In this document: positions 41,893 to 51,172 of the stretch, piece after piece
How the letters are laid out: each line of letters begins with the position of its first letter
Position numbering within the stretch: position 1 is the first letter of the stretch
Source: CAXXHQ01 sp963665265
GTDB lineage: Bacteria; Planctomycetota; Planctomycetia; Pirellulales; Thermoguttaceae
Assembly: GCA_963665265.2 (NCBI GenBank)
Contig: CAXXHQ010000001.1
Span: 806,001-870,000 of the forward strand
Reading direction: 5' to 3'
DNA: 64,000 nt
The notes under the pieces: model-generated
The model's database searches: none
The model's input: the letters and a program-made list of their open reading frames with translations, nothing else
Told to the model about the DNA's origin: nothing
Program-made: the position numbers and the translations under genes

Positions 41893-43875
41893 ATGGGCGC
41901 GTCGTTCATCACGACGATTAAAGAACGTTGCCGCGTTTGCTACACTTGCGTCCGCGAGTGTCCGGCAAAGGCCATCCGCGTCGCCGACGGTCAAGCGGCG
42001 GTGATCGGTTCGCGCTGCATCGGCTGCGGAAATTGCGTGCGGGTTTGCTCGCAAAACGCCAAGCAAGTGACCTTCGCCACGGCCGAGACGGAAGAGCTTT
42101 TGCGGTCCGGGCGACCGACGGCCGCCTGCCTGGCCCCCAGCTTTCCGGCCGAGTTCGTGGGCGTCGATTACATGCGCGTGGCCGGCATGGTTCGCGCGCT
42201 AGGATTCAAGTACGTTCACGAAACCGCGTTCGGCGCCGACCTAGTGGCCAGAAGGTATCGCGAGCTGCTCACGAAGTCGAGCGGTCGACGATACATTTCG
42301 ACGACCTGCCCGGCGGCGTTCGGATTCGTCGAGCGATATCATCCGGAGTTGGTCGGCTCGTTGGCGCCGATCGTCTCGCCGATGATCGCGACGGCCCGCG
42401 CGATTCGTCGCTTGCACGGAAACGATCTGAACGTCGTGTTCATCGGACCGTGCGTGGCGAAAAAGGCCGAGGCCTCGCAAGCCGAATTGGCCGGCGAAAT
42501 CGACGCGGCCCTAACCTTTCCCGAACTGCGAAAAATGTTCGAGGATCACGGCGTCGAGGCGTGGTCGGTCGAACCGAGCGATTTCGATCCGCCCCACGGC
42601 GCGACGGGCGGACTATTTCCGATCAGCCGCGGCTTTTTGCAAGCGGCCGATTTGAACGAAGACTTACTCACCGGCGACATCGTTTCGACCCAAGGCCGCG
42701 AGTACATGCTCGAAGCGATCAAAGAATTCGCCGACGGCGATCTCGGCGCGCGATTGCTCGAAACGCTTTGTTGCGACGGTTGCGTGATGGGAGCGGGAAT
42801 CAGCAACGACTTGCCGCTTTTCAACCGGCGGCGCCACGTTCGCAAATATGTTTGTCGACGAATGGCGACGCTTGACCATGAGCGCTGGGCCGAAGACGTC
42901 CGACAAATGGACGACCTGGATTTGAGCCGAACGTTCCATCCGGACGACCAACGAATTCCGACGCCGAACAAGGCCGAGCTCGAAGCGGCGATGCGACGGA
43001 TGGGCAAGGAAACGTCGGAAGACGAGTTGAACTGCGGCGCCTGCGGCTACTTGACGTGCCGGGAGCATGCCGTCGCGATTTGCGAAGGGTTGGCCGAAAG
43101 CGAGATGTGCCTCCCCTACACCATCGATCAGCTTTCCCGCACGGTCCGCGAGGTCGAAACGAAACGCTCGCAATTGGCCGAGGCGCAAGAGGCGCTGGTC
43201 CAGTCCGAAAAAATGGCCAGCATGGGCCAACTTGCGGCGGGCATCGCGCATGAAGTGAATAATCCGCTCGGCGTGGTTTTAATGTACGCGCATTTGCTCC
43301 TCGAAGATTGCGAGGATGGCTCGAAGATGCGAGAAGACCTCTCGCTGATCGCCGAGCAGGCGGACCGCTGCAAAAAAATCGTGGCCGGCTTGCTGAATTT
43401 CGCCAGACAAAACAAACTAGTGCGACGCTCGGTCGATATACGACAATTGATCGATCGAGCGATGCGGGCGGTTCCCCTGCCCGAAAACGTTTCGCTGAAA
43501 ATCGAACACGACATGGACGATCCGGTGGCCGAGGTCGATCGCGATCAAATCGTCCAAGCCTTGACGAACTTGGCGAACAACGCCGTCGCCGCAATGCCCA
43601 ACGGCGGAGCCCTGACGATTCGCGACGAAGACGACGCCGACAACGTCCGGTTGAGCGTGATCGACTCAGGAGCGGGCGTCCCGCCCGAGAACTTGAACAA
43701 GATTTTTGAACCGTTTTTCACCACGAAACAGATCGGAAAAGGAACCGGCCTCGGTTTGGCCGTGACCTACGGAATCGTGAAGATGCACAACGGCGAAATA
43801 CGGGTAAAATCGAACGCCGACGGGGAGGCGGGGCCGACCGGCTCGACCTTCACGATGGTTTTGCCGAGAAAATAA
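41893..43875 (+). CDS. sensory [FeFe]-hydrogenase fused to a histidine kinase
   Basis: 660 residues. N-terminal ferredoxin pair (CRVCYTCVRECP, CIGCGNCVRVC). H-cluster domain about residues 70-320 with altered motifs: L1 TTCPAAFGF (C139; the proton-relay Cys is Thr), L2 IGPCVAKK (C187), L3 LCCDGCVMGAG (C293, C297). A further Fe-S motif CGACGYLTCREHAVAICEG (about 380) follows. Then a coiled coil and histidine kinase: H453 in GIAHEVNNPLGVV, N box NLANNAVAAM, GTGLGLAVTYG. No PAS domain is seen. It should sense H2 or redox state at the H-cluster and control phosphorylation. It lies directly after hydA. Confidence 0.92.
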   Translation: MGASFITTIKERCRVCYTCVRECPAKAIRVADGQAAVIGSRCIGCGNCVRVCSQNAKQVTFATAETEELLRSGRPTAACLAPSFPAEFVGVDYMRVAGMVRALGFKYVHETAFGADLVARRYRELLTKSSGRRYISTTCPAAFGFVERYHPELVGSLAPIVSPMIATARAIRRLHGNDLNVVFIGPCVAKKAEASQAELAGEIDAALTFPELRKMFEDHGVEAWSVEPSDFDPPHGATGGLFPISRGFLQAADLNEDLLTGDIVSTQGREYMLEAIKEFADGDLGARLLETLCCDGCVMGAGISNDLPLFNRRRHVRKYVCRRMATLDHERWAEDVRQMDDLDLSRTFHPDDQRIPTPNKAELEAAMRRMGKETSEDELNCGACGYLTCREHAVAICEGLAESEMCLPYTIDQLSRTVREVETKRSQLAEAQEALVQSEKMASMGQLAAGIAHEVNNPLGVVLMYAHLLLEDCEDGSKMREDLSLIAEQADRCKKIVAGLLNFARQNKLVRRSVDIRQLIDRAMRAVPLPENVSLKIEHDMDDPVAEVDRDQIVQALTNLANNAVAAMPNGGALTIRDEDDADNVRLSVIDSGAGVPPENLNKIFEPFFTTKQIGKGTGLGLAVTYGIVKMHNGEIRVKSNADGEAGPTGSTFTMVLPRK

Positions 43876-43949
43876 TAAAGCGATCGGCGAACCGCATATC
43901 GCTTGAAAATACGACGAGTTTCAACTATACGCAACGAGGAGTCGCATAG

Positions 43950-44360
43950 ATGAGCGAAGTTTCGAACAAGAACGTTCTTTTGGTCGACGATGATCCCGAT
44001 TTTCTGTTCCAAATGCGAAAGCAATTCGAGGCCTTGGGCTTCACGGTATTCGCCGCCGAGAACGAAAAGCAGGCCGAACAATTCCTCGCTCGACAAAGCT
44101 TCGACCTAGCGGTCGTCGACTTGATGCTGGAAGACCACGACGGCGGATTCACGCTCTGCTACCACATCAAGAAAAAGAACGCGAACGTCCCCGTGATTTT
44201 GGTTTCGTCGGTGACGCACGACACGGGCAAACAGTTCGATTTAAGCTCCGAGGCGCAGCGCTCCTGGATCAAAGCCGACGCGATTCTTTCAAAGCCCCTC
44301 CGTTTCGAGCAAATTCAGCGTGAAATCGATCGGTTGCTCGCGACGCCCTCGGCCGAATAG
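43950..44360 (+). CDS. stand-alone receiver-domain response regulator
   Basis: 136 residues, a single CheY-like domain: VLLVDDDPDF at the start, phosphoacceptor D57 (AVVDLMLEDHDGG), and ILSKPLRF with the conserved Lys. There is no output domain. It is 9 bases upstream of the receiver-kinase gene and 74 bases after the sensory hydrogenase-kinase, its obvious partner, so it probably works in a phosphorelay. The insert between the phosphorylation site and the Lys (THDTGKQFDLSSEAQR) is somewhat longer than usual. Confidence 0.9.
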   Translation: MSEVSNKNVLLVDDDPDFLFQMRKQFEALGFTVFAAENEKQAEQFLARQSFDLAVVDLMLEDHDGGFTLCYHIKKKNANVPVILVSSVTHDTGKQFDLSSEAQRSWIKADAILSKPLRFEQIQREIDRLLATPSAE

Positions 44361-44368
44361 TAGAGTCT

Positions 44369-45493
44369 ATGGATACGCTTCGCGTTTTAATCGCCGACGA
44401 CGAACCGGGCATACGCGCCGGAATGGCGCGGGCGCTCCGCGATTTCTCGTTTCGCGTTCCCGAGACCGACGGGGAGACGAAATTCGTCGTCGCCGAGGCC
44501 GAAAACGGCTTGGACGCCTTGCGGAAAATCGAGCAAGACCCGCCCGACATTCTGCTCTTGGATTTCAAGATGCCGGAGTTGGACGGGTTGGAGTTGCTGG
44601 AAAAAATCAGCGATAAAAAAGACGAAACGCTGACGATCATGGTGACGGCCTACGCCTCGATCGAAACGGCCGTCACGGCGACGAAACGGGGCGCCTACGA
44701 TTTTCTGACTAAGCCATTCACCCCGGAAGAGTTAAAACTCGTCGTTCGCAAAGCGGCGGCTCGAGTGATCCTCGCCAAAGAGGCTCGTAAACTGGCGGCC
44801 GAAAAAAGACGCGCCCGGTTCGAGTTCGTCCGCGTCCTCGGACACGAAATGAAAGCCCCGCTAAACGCCGTCGAAGGCTATCTGCGGATGATGAGCGATC
44901 GCGTTCTCGGCGATCGGCTTCCCGACTACGACGACTGCGTCGAGCGCTCTCTGCTCCGGATCGGCGGAATGCGCAAACTCGTTGCCGACCTGCTCGACAT
45001 GACCCAAATCGAGTCGGGCGTCAAGCATCGGGAGCTTGTCGAGCTTAACGTGGTCGAAATCGCCAAGACGCTGCTCGACGCCTTCCGAGGCGAAGCCGAT
45101 TCGCGAAAAATCGCTCTCGCCCTCGATTCGGCCGAAGAAGTTCCCATGCGGGCCGATCGAGGCGAACTGGAAATGCTCTTCACGAATTTGATTTCAAACG
45201 CGATCAAATACAACCGCGACCAAGGAAAAGTCGAAGTCCGCATTCGCCGCAAGGGCGAGCAAGTCGCGATCGCCGTCTCGGACACGGGCGTCGGAATCGC
45301 CGACGAGGATTTGCCCAAGCTGTTTCAGGAATTCTCGCTGATCCGCAACGAACGAACGCAGCACATCCTGGGCAGCGGACTAGGGCTTTCGATCGTCAAA
45401 AAACTCGCCCTCCTCTACGCCGGCGACGCCCAAGCAGTAAGCATGCCCGGCGAAGGAAGCACGTTCACCGTAACGCTTTCGGCGAACGGGTAA
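44369..45493 (+). CDS. receiver domain-histidine kinase hybrid
   Basis: 374 residues. N-terminal receiver (phosphoacceptor D65 in ILLLDFKMPELDG; TAYASIETA; LTKPFTP). A helical link follows, and then a histidine kinase: H159 in VLGHEMKAPLNAVEGYL, LISNAIKYN, DTGVGI, and GSGLGLSIVKK. This receiver-first order allows phosphate input to switch a second kinase. It probably acts downstream of the hydrogenase kinase through the adjacent receiver. The 9-base spacing to the receiver gene suggests co-translation. Confidence 0.9.
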   Translation: MDTLRVLIADDEPGIRAGMARALRDFSFRVPETDGETKFVVAEAENGLDALRKIEQDPPDILLLDFKMPELDGLELLEKISDKKDETLTIMVTAYASIETAVTATKRGAYDFLTKPFTPEELKLVVRKAAARVILAKEARKLAAEKRRARFEFVRVLGHEMKAPLNAVEGYLRMMSDRVLGDRLPDYDDCVERSLLRIGGMRKLVADLLDMTQIESGVKHRELVELNVVEIAKTLLDAFRGEADSRKIALALDSAEEVPMRADRGELEMLFTNLISNAIKYNRDQGKVEVRIRRKGEQVAIAVSDTGVGIADEDLPKLFQEFSLIRNERTQHILGSGLGLSIVKKLALLYAGDAQAVSMPGEGSTFTVTLSANG

Positions 45494-45636
45494 ACATCCG
45501 ATCTCGCTAAGACGGGGGATTCTCCTTTACGTCTAACGGCTGTATTCTTCTTATAAGCCCTTATTTTGCGGGTAAATCCGCACGCGGTTCGGATCTCCCC
45601 GTCAGTCGCATTTTCGAGTTCTAGGGAAAGGCCGGA

Positions 45637-47178
45637 ATGACGGCGTCCGCTCTGCATATTCTTATCTTCGACGAGGATCAGTCGGCGGTTGCCCGGATTC
45701 GGTCGGCGTTCGCCGCCTCAAATATCGATACGTTGATCCACGCCGCGACCGAAATCGAGGAAGCAAAGCTGCTCCTAAGCTCGGCGACTCCCCAATTGAT
45801 CATCGCCGGGGGGGATTTCTCGGATAGAAACGGCTTGGGACATTTGATCGAGGGGGGGATTCTCCCTCAACGACCGTTCATCTATTTGGCCGAAACGAAC
45901 GACGAACAAACCTTGCAAGAAGCCGCTAGCTGGGGCGCCGCCGAAGTCGTTCTCAAAAACGCCGATAGCCTCGACCGGTTGCCCGACCGAATCGAGCAAG
46001 TTTTAGACGAATGGGACCGCACGAGCGAACGACAATACGCCGTAAAATTGCTCCGGCAGCACGAATCGCAGCTTCAAGCGGTTTTCGACTGCGCGGCCGT
46101 CGTGATTCTAGTCTTGGATTACGACGGAAAAATTATCCGGGCGAATCGGGAAGCCCTCCGCAAACTCGGCTATTCCGAGAGCGAACTCCTCAATATGACC
46201 CATCTCGATATCTCGCATCCAGACGACGTGCGGCAGTCGCTCGAGTTGCGTCAAAAACTGACTCGAGGCGAAATCGCGCAATACCATTTCGAAAAAAGAT
46301 ATCGCAGAAAAGACGGAACCTATTTCTGGGGCGCAGCCTCCGTAAGCCCCTATCGGAATTCGCGAGGGCGAATCGAAGGGATGATGGGCATTATCATCGA
46401 CATTACCGAAAGTCGACGCGCGGAGGCCGAAGCCAAGGCCTCGCAAGAAAGCTTGCTGCAGTTGGAGCGCGAGGCGAAAGAACGAGCCGAGGAAGAGCTC
46501 GAACGCCTGCGCGAGCGATTGATTCGACAAGCGCAATTGGCGGCGATCGGTCAGTTTTCGGCAAGCGTCGCCCATGAACTGCGAAATCCGTTGAGCGTGA
46601 TTTTGAACGCCGCTTACGTGCTTAAGAAAAAACTCTCGGAATCCCAGCCCGACTTGGAGAGACATGCGAAAACCATCGAACGCGAGGCGAATCTAGCCGC
46701 GCGAATCATCAATGAATTGCTCGCGATGAGCCAAGGACATGCGCCGTCGAAGCGGCATTTCGAGTTGGACGCCATTCTGGCGAGCGTGCGCGATCAATTC
46801 GCCGCGAACTCCTCGCTCCTCTGGAACGTCTCGATGTCGCCGCAACCGTTCACGATTTTCGGCGACCCGATCCTCTTGGAGCAAGTTTTACGCAACGTGG
46901 TCAGCAACGCCGTGCAAGCCATGAACGCCGAGGGAACCATCAGCGTCGCGGCCTCGCGAACCGGCGAGTTCGACGAAATCACGATCCGCGACGACGGACC
47001 GGGCGTTTCGCCGGAAATGCGAGAAGAGATTTTCGAGCCCCTTTTCACGACCAAACGGCACGGCGCCGGGCTGGGCCTCGCCATCTGCCGTCAGATTATC
47101 GAACAGCACGGCGGAACGATCGAGTTGCTCCCGGTCGCCCCCGGCGCGACTTTTTGCATACGCTTGCCGCGAGAATAG
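45637..47178 (+). CDS. PAS-domain histidine kinase with degenerate receiver
   Basis: 513 residues. An N-terminal receiver-like domain (about 5-120) keeps the early acidic residues (IFDEDQSA) but has LIIAGGDFS where the phosphoacceptor Asp is expected, so it is degenerate. A PAS domain (about 150-270) contains VVILVLDYDGKIIRANREALRKLGYSESELLN and the PAC segment. The coiled coil is KERAEEELERLRERLIRQAQ. Kinase: H313 in SVAHELRNPLSVI, VVSNAVQAMNAEG, DDGPGV and GAGLGLAICRQ. No membrane segment is seen. It stands 143 bases after the receiver-kinase gene and could belong to the same regulatory set. Confidence 0.9.
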   Translation: MTASALHILIFDEDQSAVARIRSAFAASNIDTLIHAATEIEEAKLLLSSATPQLIIAGGDFSDRNGLGHLIEGGILPQRPFIYLAETNDEQTLQEAASWGAAEVVLKNADSLDRLPDRIEQVLDEWDRTSERQYAVKLLRQHESQLQAVFDCAAVVILVLDYDGKIIRANREALRKLGYSESELLNMTHLDISHPDDVRQSLELRQKLTRGEIAQYHFEKRYRRKDGTYFWGAASVSPYRNSRGRIEGMMGIIIDITESRRAEAEAKASQESLLQLEREAKERAEEELERLRERLIRQAQLAAIGQFSASVAHELRNPLSVILNAAYVLKKKLSESQPDLERHAKTIEREANLAARIINELLAMSQGHAPSKRHFELDAILASVRDQFAANSSLLWNVSMSPQPFTIFGDPILLEQVLRNVVSNAVQAMNAEGTISVAASRTGEFDEITIRDDGPGVSPEMREEIFEPLFTTKRHGAGLGLAICRQIIEQHGGTIELLPVAPGATFCIRLPRE

Positions 47179-47298
47179 CTCCGGTCGCCTCCGCGAGAAA
47201 ATCGGCGTTAGAAATCGGTTTTCGGGTCGCGAAAGACGGGTTCGGGGTTATACTTGAGATATGGGCCGTGATTCTTCTTTTTCCCGCGAAGCCACATC

Positions 47299-48711
47299 AT
47301 GAAACTGCAGTTTTTGGGAGCGACCCGGCAGGTCACCGGCTCGCAATATTGCCTCCAGACCGACGGCACGAAACTTCTCATCGACTGCGGAATGTTCCAA
47401 GAACGTGATCAGCTCGATCGCAACTGGGCTCCGTTTCCCCTCAAGGTCCGCGACGTCACCGCCCTTTTGCTCACCCACGCGCATGTCGACCATTGCGGTC
47501 TGACGCCCAAGCTGGTGCGGGAAGGATATCGCGGTCCGATTTACGCCACCGGAGCGACCGTCGATTTAATCGAGTTGGCCCTCCGCGACGCCGCCGAGAT
47601 TCAAGCGGAAGACGCCGCGTTCAAAAAGAAACGACATAAGAAAGAAGGCCGGCAAGGACAGTTTCCCGCCGAGCCGCTATTCACCGAGAAAGACGTCGAT
47701 CGGACGATCCCTTTGCTTCGTCCGGCGGAATACGACGCGCCGACCCGAATCAACGAACATGCCACCGCCTACTTCCATGACGCCGGACACATTCTCGGCT
47801 CGTCGATCATTGAGCTGCGCGTCGAGGACGAAGGAAAACGCCGCAAAGTTATCTTCACCGGCGACTTGGGACAATGGAACAAGCCCATCGTTCGCGACCC
47901 GGCCACCTTCACCGACGCCGACTACGTCGTGATGGAGTCGACCTACGGCGATCGCGTCCATGAGGACGGCGGCGACGTCGAATCGCAATTGGAAAAAATC
48001 GTCGGCGAAACGTTCCAGGCCGGCGGCTGCGTCGTCATTCCGATCTTCGCCGTGGAACGCGCGCAAGAGATCATCTTCTTCTTGAATAAGCTGCTGCACG
48101 CCGGTCGCATACCGAAGATTCCCGTCTTCTTGGACAGCCCTATGGCTGCCGACGTGAACGAAGTCTTTCGTCAGCACCGCGACTGCTTCGACCAAGACGC
48201 TTTGGAAATGTCGAGCAACGGACGGTCGCTGCTGAGCTTCCCCGGCTTCCAAGTGGTGCGCGACCGCGAGGAGTCGAAAGGAATCAACGATCTCGACGGC
48301 CCGGCGATCATCATGTCCACCTCGGGCATGTGCACGGCCGGCCGTATCAAACACCATTTAGCGCAACGCATCGGCCGACCGAACTGCACCATTCTCTTCG
48401 TCGGCTACCAAGCGCAAGGAACGCTCGGCAGACAAATTCTCGACGGCAATCGCGAAGTCCGCATCCACGGGCGATCGCTGCTCGTCCGCGCGAGAGTCGC
48501 ACAGTTGCACGGCATGTCGGGCCATGCCGACCGCGACGGATTGATGCGATGGCTGAAATGCTTCGAGAAGCCGCCGCGAACTCTTTTCGTCACGCACGGC
48601 GAAGAATCGTCCGCGCTCGGATTCGCCCAACATGTGCGCGACGAACTTGGCTGGAACGTCGTCGTGCCGACCTACCGCGAGGCGGTGACCCTCAATGGCG
48701 ACGGAGCGTAG
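47299..48711 (+). CDS. beta-lactamase-fold RNA processing/beta-CASP nuclease
   Basis: 470 residues, YsvA/RNase J-related family. Metallo-beta-lactamase core with THAHVDHCG (HxHxDH), a second His in FHDAGHILGSS, and FTGDLGQWNKP. The beta-CASP part has the motifs MESTYGDRVH, SPMAADVN, STSGMCTAGRI and GHADRDGLMRW. No DNA-binding addition is apparent. The family cleaves RNA with Zn. It is 120 bases after the PAS kinase on the same strand and converges with the second hydrogenase operon. A link to hydrogenase control is only positional. Confidence 0.9.
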   Translation: MKLQFLGATRQVTGSQYCLQTDGTKLLIDCGMFQERDQLDRNWAPFPLKVRDVTALLLTHAHVDHCGLTPKLVREGYRGPIYATGATVDLIELALRDAAEIQAEDAAFKKKRHKKEGRQGQFPAEPLFTEKDVDRTIPLLRPAEYDAPTRINEHATAYFHDAGHILGSSIIELRVEDEGKRRKVIFTGDLGQWNKPIVRDPATFTDADYVVMESTYGDRVHEDGGDVESQLEKIVGETFQAGGCVVIPIFAVERAQEIIFFLNKLLHAGRIPKIPVFLDSPMAADVNEVFRQHRDCFDQDALEMSSNGRSLLSFPGFQVVRDREESKGINDLDGPAIIMSTSGMCTAGRIKHHLAQRIGRPNCTILFVGYQAQGTLGRQILDGNREVRIHGRSLLVRARVAQLHGMSGHADRDGLMRWLKCFEKPPRTLFVTHGEESSALGFAQHVRDELGWNVVVPTYREAVTLNGDGA

Positions 48712-48746
48712 AACGTTCGACGGAGAATTGCGGATCCGATCGCCTA

Positions 48747-49304
48747 TCAGTCGCGCGGTTTGCGGCGGTATTTATCTAAAATGCCGGGAATTTCATCGGG
48801 CGTGACGGCGCCGTGTATTTCATCGCCGATCATGACGACAGGCGCCAACCCGCAAGTGCCGAGGCAACGCGAGCCTTCAAGCGTGAAAACGCCGTCGCGG
48901 CTCGTCTCGCCCCAAGTAATGCCCAGTTCGTCCATGACTTTTTGCGCGACGCGATCGGCGCCTTTAACGTAGCATGCGGTTCCGAGGCATACGTTGATCA
49001 TATACCTTCCGCGCGGCTTCAGGCGGAAGAAGTGATAGAACGAAGCGACGCCGGCGACTTTCGAGGCGGGAACTTGCAGAAGCTGCGCGACCGCGTCGAG
49101 ATGCTTGTCGCCGAGGAATCCGCATTTCGCCTGAACCATGTGCAGGACGGCGATGAGCCGACTCTCCGGCTGCGGATCTTTTCGGCATTCCTCGATAAAT
49201 TTGACGACGTCGTCGCCGAGCTTTTCGCGGGCGGCGGCGAAGACTTGCTCTTTGTTATCGATAGCCGCGTTATCAACGCAAGCGTGACCGTTGCAAGCGC
49301 TCAT
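48747..49304 (-). CDS. hydC: [FeFe]-hydrogenase NuoE-like subunit, second operon
   Basis: 185 residues. NuoE family with IAVLHMVQAKCGFLGDKHLDAVAQLL, ASFYHFFRLKPRG, and the [2Fe-2S] ligands in CLGTACYVKGAD and CLGTCGLAPVVMI. It is the last gene of the minus-strand operon NuoF-HydA-NuoE and overlaps hydA by four bases (49301-49304). The N-terminus (MSACNGHACVDNAAIDNKE) is about 25 residues longer than in the first HydC and has two additional cysteines. It is the small diaphorase subunit. Confidence 0.92.
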   Translation of the reverse strand: MSACNGHACVDNAAIDNKEQVFAAAREKLGDDVVKFIEECRKDPQPESRLIAVLHMVQAKCGFLGDKHLDAVAQLLQVPASKVAGVASFYHFFRLKPRGRYMINVCLGTACYVKGADRVAQKVMDELGITWGETSRDGVFTLEGSRCLGTCGLAPVVMIGDEIHGAVTPDEIPGILDKYRRKPRD

Positions 49305-51073
49305 CGGATTCCTCGAGGCAATTTGGATGAATAATGCGTGTGTAACAAATGATGGGCTTTTTCGGAGCTTGGCTCGCCCAAATACGATTCGTAAAGCTCT
49401 TGAACCGCCGGGTTCTCAAGCGATTTACGCAACTCCTTGCCGCCGTCGATGGCGTACAAGGCCGATGCCCGACGGCGAAGCAAGTCGGGATCAAGCACTT
49501 TGACGCCTTCGGGCGGATAGGGCTGACCGCCGCCGCCGATGCAGCCGCCGGGGCAAGCCATGATCTCGATGACGTGAAATTTTTCTTTTCCTTCGACGAC
49601 CTTGTCGAGCAAGGTCTTCGCATTCACGATGCCGTTAGCCACGCCGACGTGGATGTTATGCTCGCCGATGGCGACGTACACCTCGCGAAGCCCTTCGACC
49701 GCGCGAACTTCGGTGAACTCAAGGCGATCGGCGGGCTTGCCGGTGACCATTTCGCAGGCCGCGCGAAGCGTGGCTTCCATGACGCCGCCGGTGGTTCCGA
49801 AAATGTCGCCGGCCCCGCTCGCGATGCCCAAGGGAGAGTCGAAGCTCCCCGCCGGCAATTTCGGAAAATGAATGCCGTAGCTCTTAATCATCCATATCAA
49901 TTCGCGCGTCGTCAGCACGGCGTCCGTAAAGGGCGTGCCGTCCGGCATGCAATGCTCGGGCCGGGCCGCTTCATACTTCTTCGCCACGCAAGGCATCACC
50001 GCGACCGAATAAATCTTCTTCGGATCGATGCCGTATTTCTCGGCGTAGTAGGTTTTGATCAAGGCCGACATCATGCTCATCGGCGAGCGGCACGTCGATG
50101 CGTGCGGAATCAACTCGGGATAGAACTTCTCCATGAAGCTGATCCAGCCCGGCGAGCAGGACGTGATCATCGGCAACGGACCGTTCTTAAGCCGTTGCAA
50201 AAATTCGGTGGCTTCCTCGAGAATCGTCAAGTCGGCGCTAAAGTCGGTGTCGAAAACGCGATCGAAGCCGAGTCGACGCAAGGCCGTGACCATCTGCCCC
50301 GTGGCCGGCGTTCCCGGCGGAAGTCCGAAGCCTTCGCCGATCGCCGCGCGAATGGACGGCGCCGCTTGAACGACGACGTGCATCTCGGGATCCGCCAAAG
50401 CGTCCCAAACTTGAGGCGTGGCCCGCTTTTCCAAAAAGGCGGCGGTCGGACAAACGTTGATGCATTGACCGCATTGAATGCAAACCGATTCGTCCATCTT
50501 GCAAAGATGGGCCGGCCCGACGACGGTGTGAAAACCGCGACCCTGCTGGCTCAGATTGTTCACTCCTTGAATTTCGGAGCAAACGCGAACGCATCGCCCG
50601 CAAAGGATGCACTTCTCGGCGTTTCGAATGACGGAATGACTCGATTCGTCAACAGGAAATTCTTTTCGCTTCCCCTCGAAGCGACGCTTCCGCACGCCGA
50701 GCGAATAGGCGAGATTCTGCAATTCGCAATTGCCGTCGCGCTCGCAGGTTTGGCAATCGCGCGGATGATTGTCCAAAAGCAATTCGACGATGTCGCGACG
50801 AGCTTGGCGAATGGCCGGGGAATTGGTTTGAACCTCCATTCCCTCGGCGACCTCCGTGCTGCAGGCCGTCATGTAAAAACCCATATTCTTCACGTCGACG
50901 ATGCAAACCCGGCAGGAGCCGGCGAGACTCAAGTCGGGATGGTAGCAAAGTCGGGGGACGAAGATGCCCAACTTTTCCGCCGCTTCCATTACGGTCGTTC
51001 CGGCGTCCACTTGAACGGCCACGTCGTCAATAATCAGCGAGACTTTTTTCTTCTTACTCATGGATCGTCTCAT
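49301..51073 (-). CDS. hydA: [FeFe]-hydrogenase catalytic subunit (HndD type), second copy
   Basis: 590 residues from ATG 51073; ATG 51061 (MSKKKK) is an alternative. The domains are the same as in the first HydA: [2Fe-2S] domain, HPRDCQTCERDGNC, and ferredoxin pair CILCGRCVRVC / CIQCGQCINVC. The H-cluster motifs are TSCSPGWISF, MPCVAKKYE and EIMACPGGCIGGGGQP. It ends in the small-subunit-like motif LYESYLGEPSSEKAHHLLHTHY. It diverges enough from the 40114 protein that it is a paralogue rather than a recent copy. Long open frames on the opposite strand (49349-52423) are shadows. Confidence 0.95.
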   Translation of the reverse strand: MRRSMSKKKKVSLIIDDVAVQVDAGTTVMEAAEKLGIFVPRLCYHPDLSLAGSCRVCIVDVKNMGFYMTACSTEVAEGMEVQTNSPAIRQARRDIVELLLDNHPRDCQTCERDGNCELQNLAYSLGVRKRRFEGKRKEFPVDESSHSVIRNAEKCILCGRCVRVCSEIQGVNNLSQQGRGFHTVVGPAHLCKMDESVCIQCGQCINVCPTAAFLEKRATPQVWDALADPEMHVVVQAAPSIRAAIGEGFGLPPGTPATGQMVTALRRLGFDRVFDTDFSADLTILEEATEFLQRLKNGPLPMITSCSPGWISFMEKFYPELIPHASTCRSPMSMMSALIKTYYAEKYGIDPKKIYSVAVMPCVAKKYEAARPEHCMPDGTPFTDAVLTTRELIWMIKSYGIHFPKLPAGSFDSPLGIASGAGDIFGTTGGVMEATLRAACEMVTGKPADRLEFTEVRAVEGLREVYVAIGEHNIHVGVANGIVNAKTLLDKVVEGKEKFHVIEIMACPGGCIGGGGQPYPPEGVKVLDPDLLRRRASALYAIDGGKELRKSLENPAVQELYESYLGEPSSEKAHHLLHTHYSSKLPRGIR

Positions 51074-51172
51074 GCGGCGAGTTGGAGGCTATTTGCAATC
51101 AGCGGACGGCGCCGGCAAGCGCTCGCCCTTCTAGCGGTCAAAGGAACGCCCCGAAGGCGCTCCCTGCGGTTA

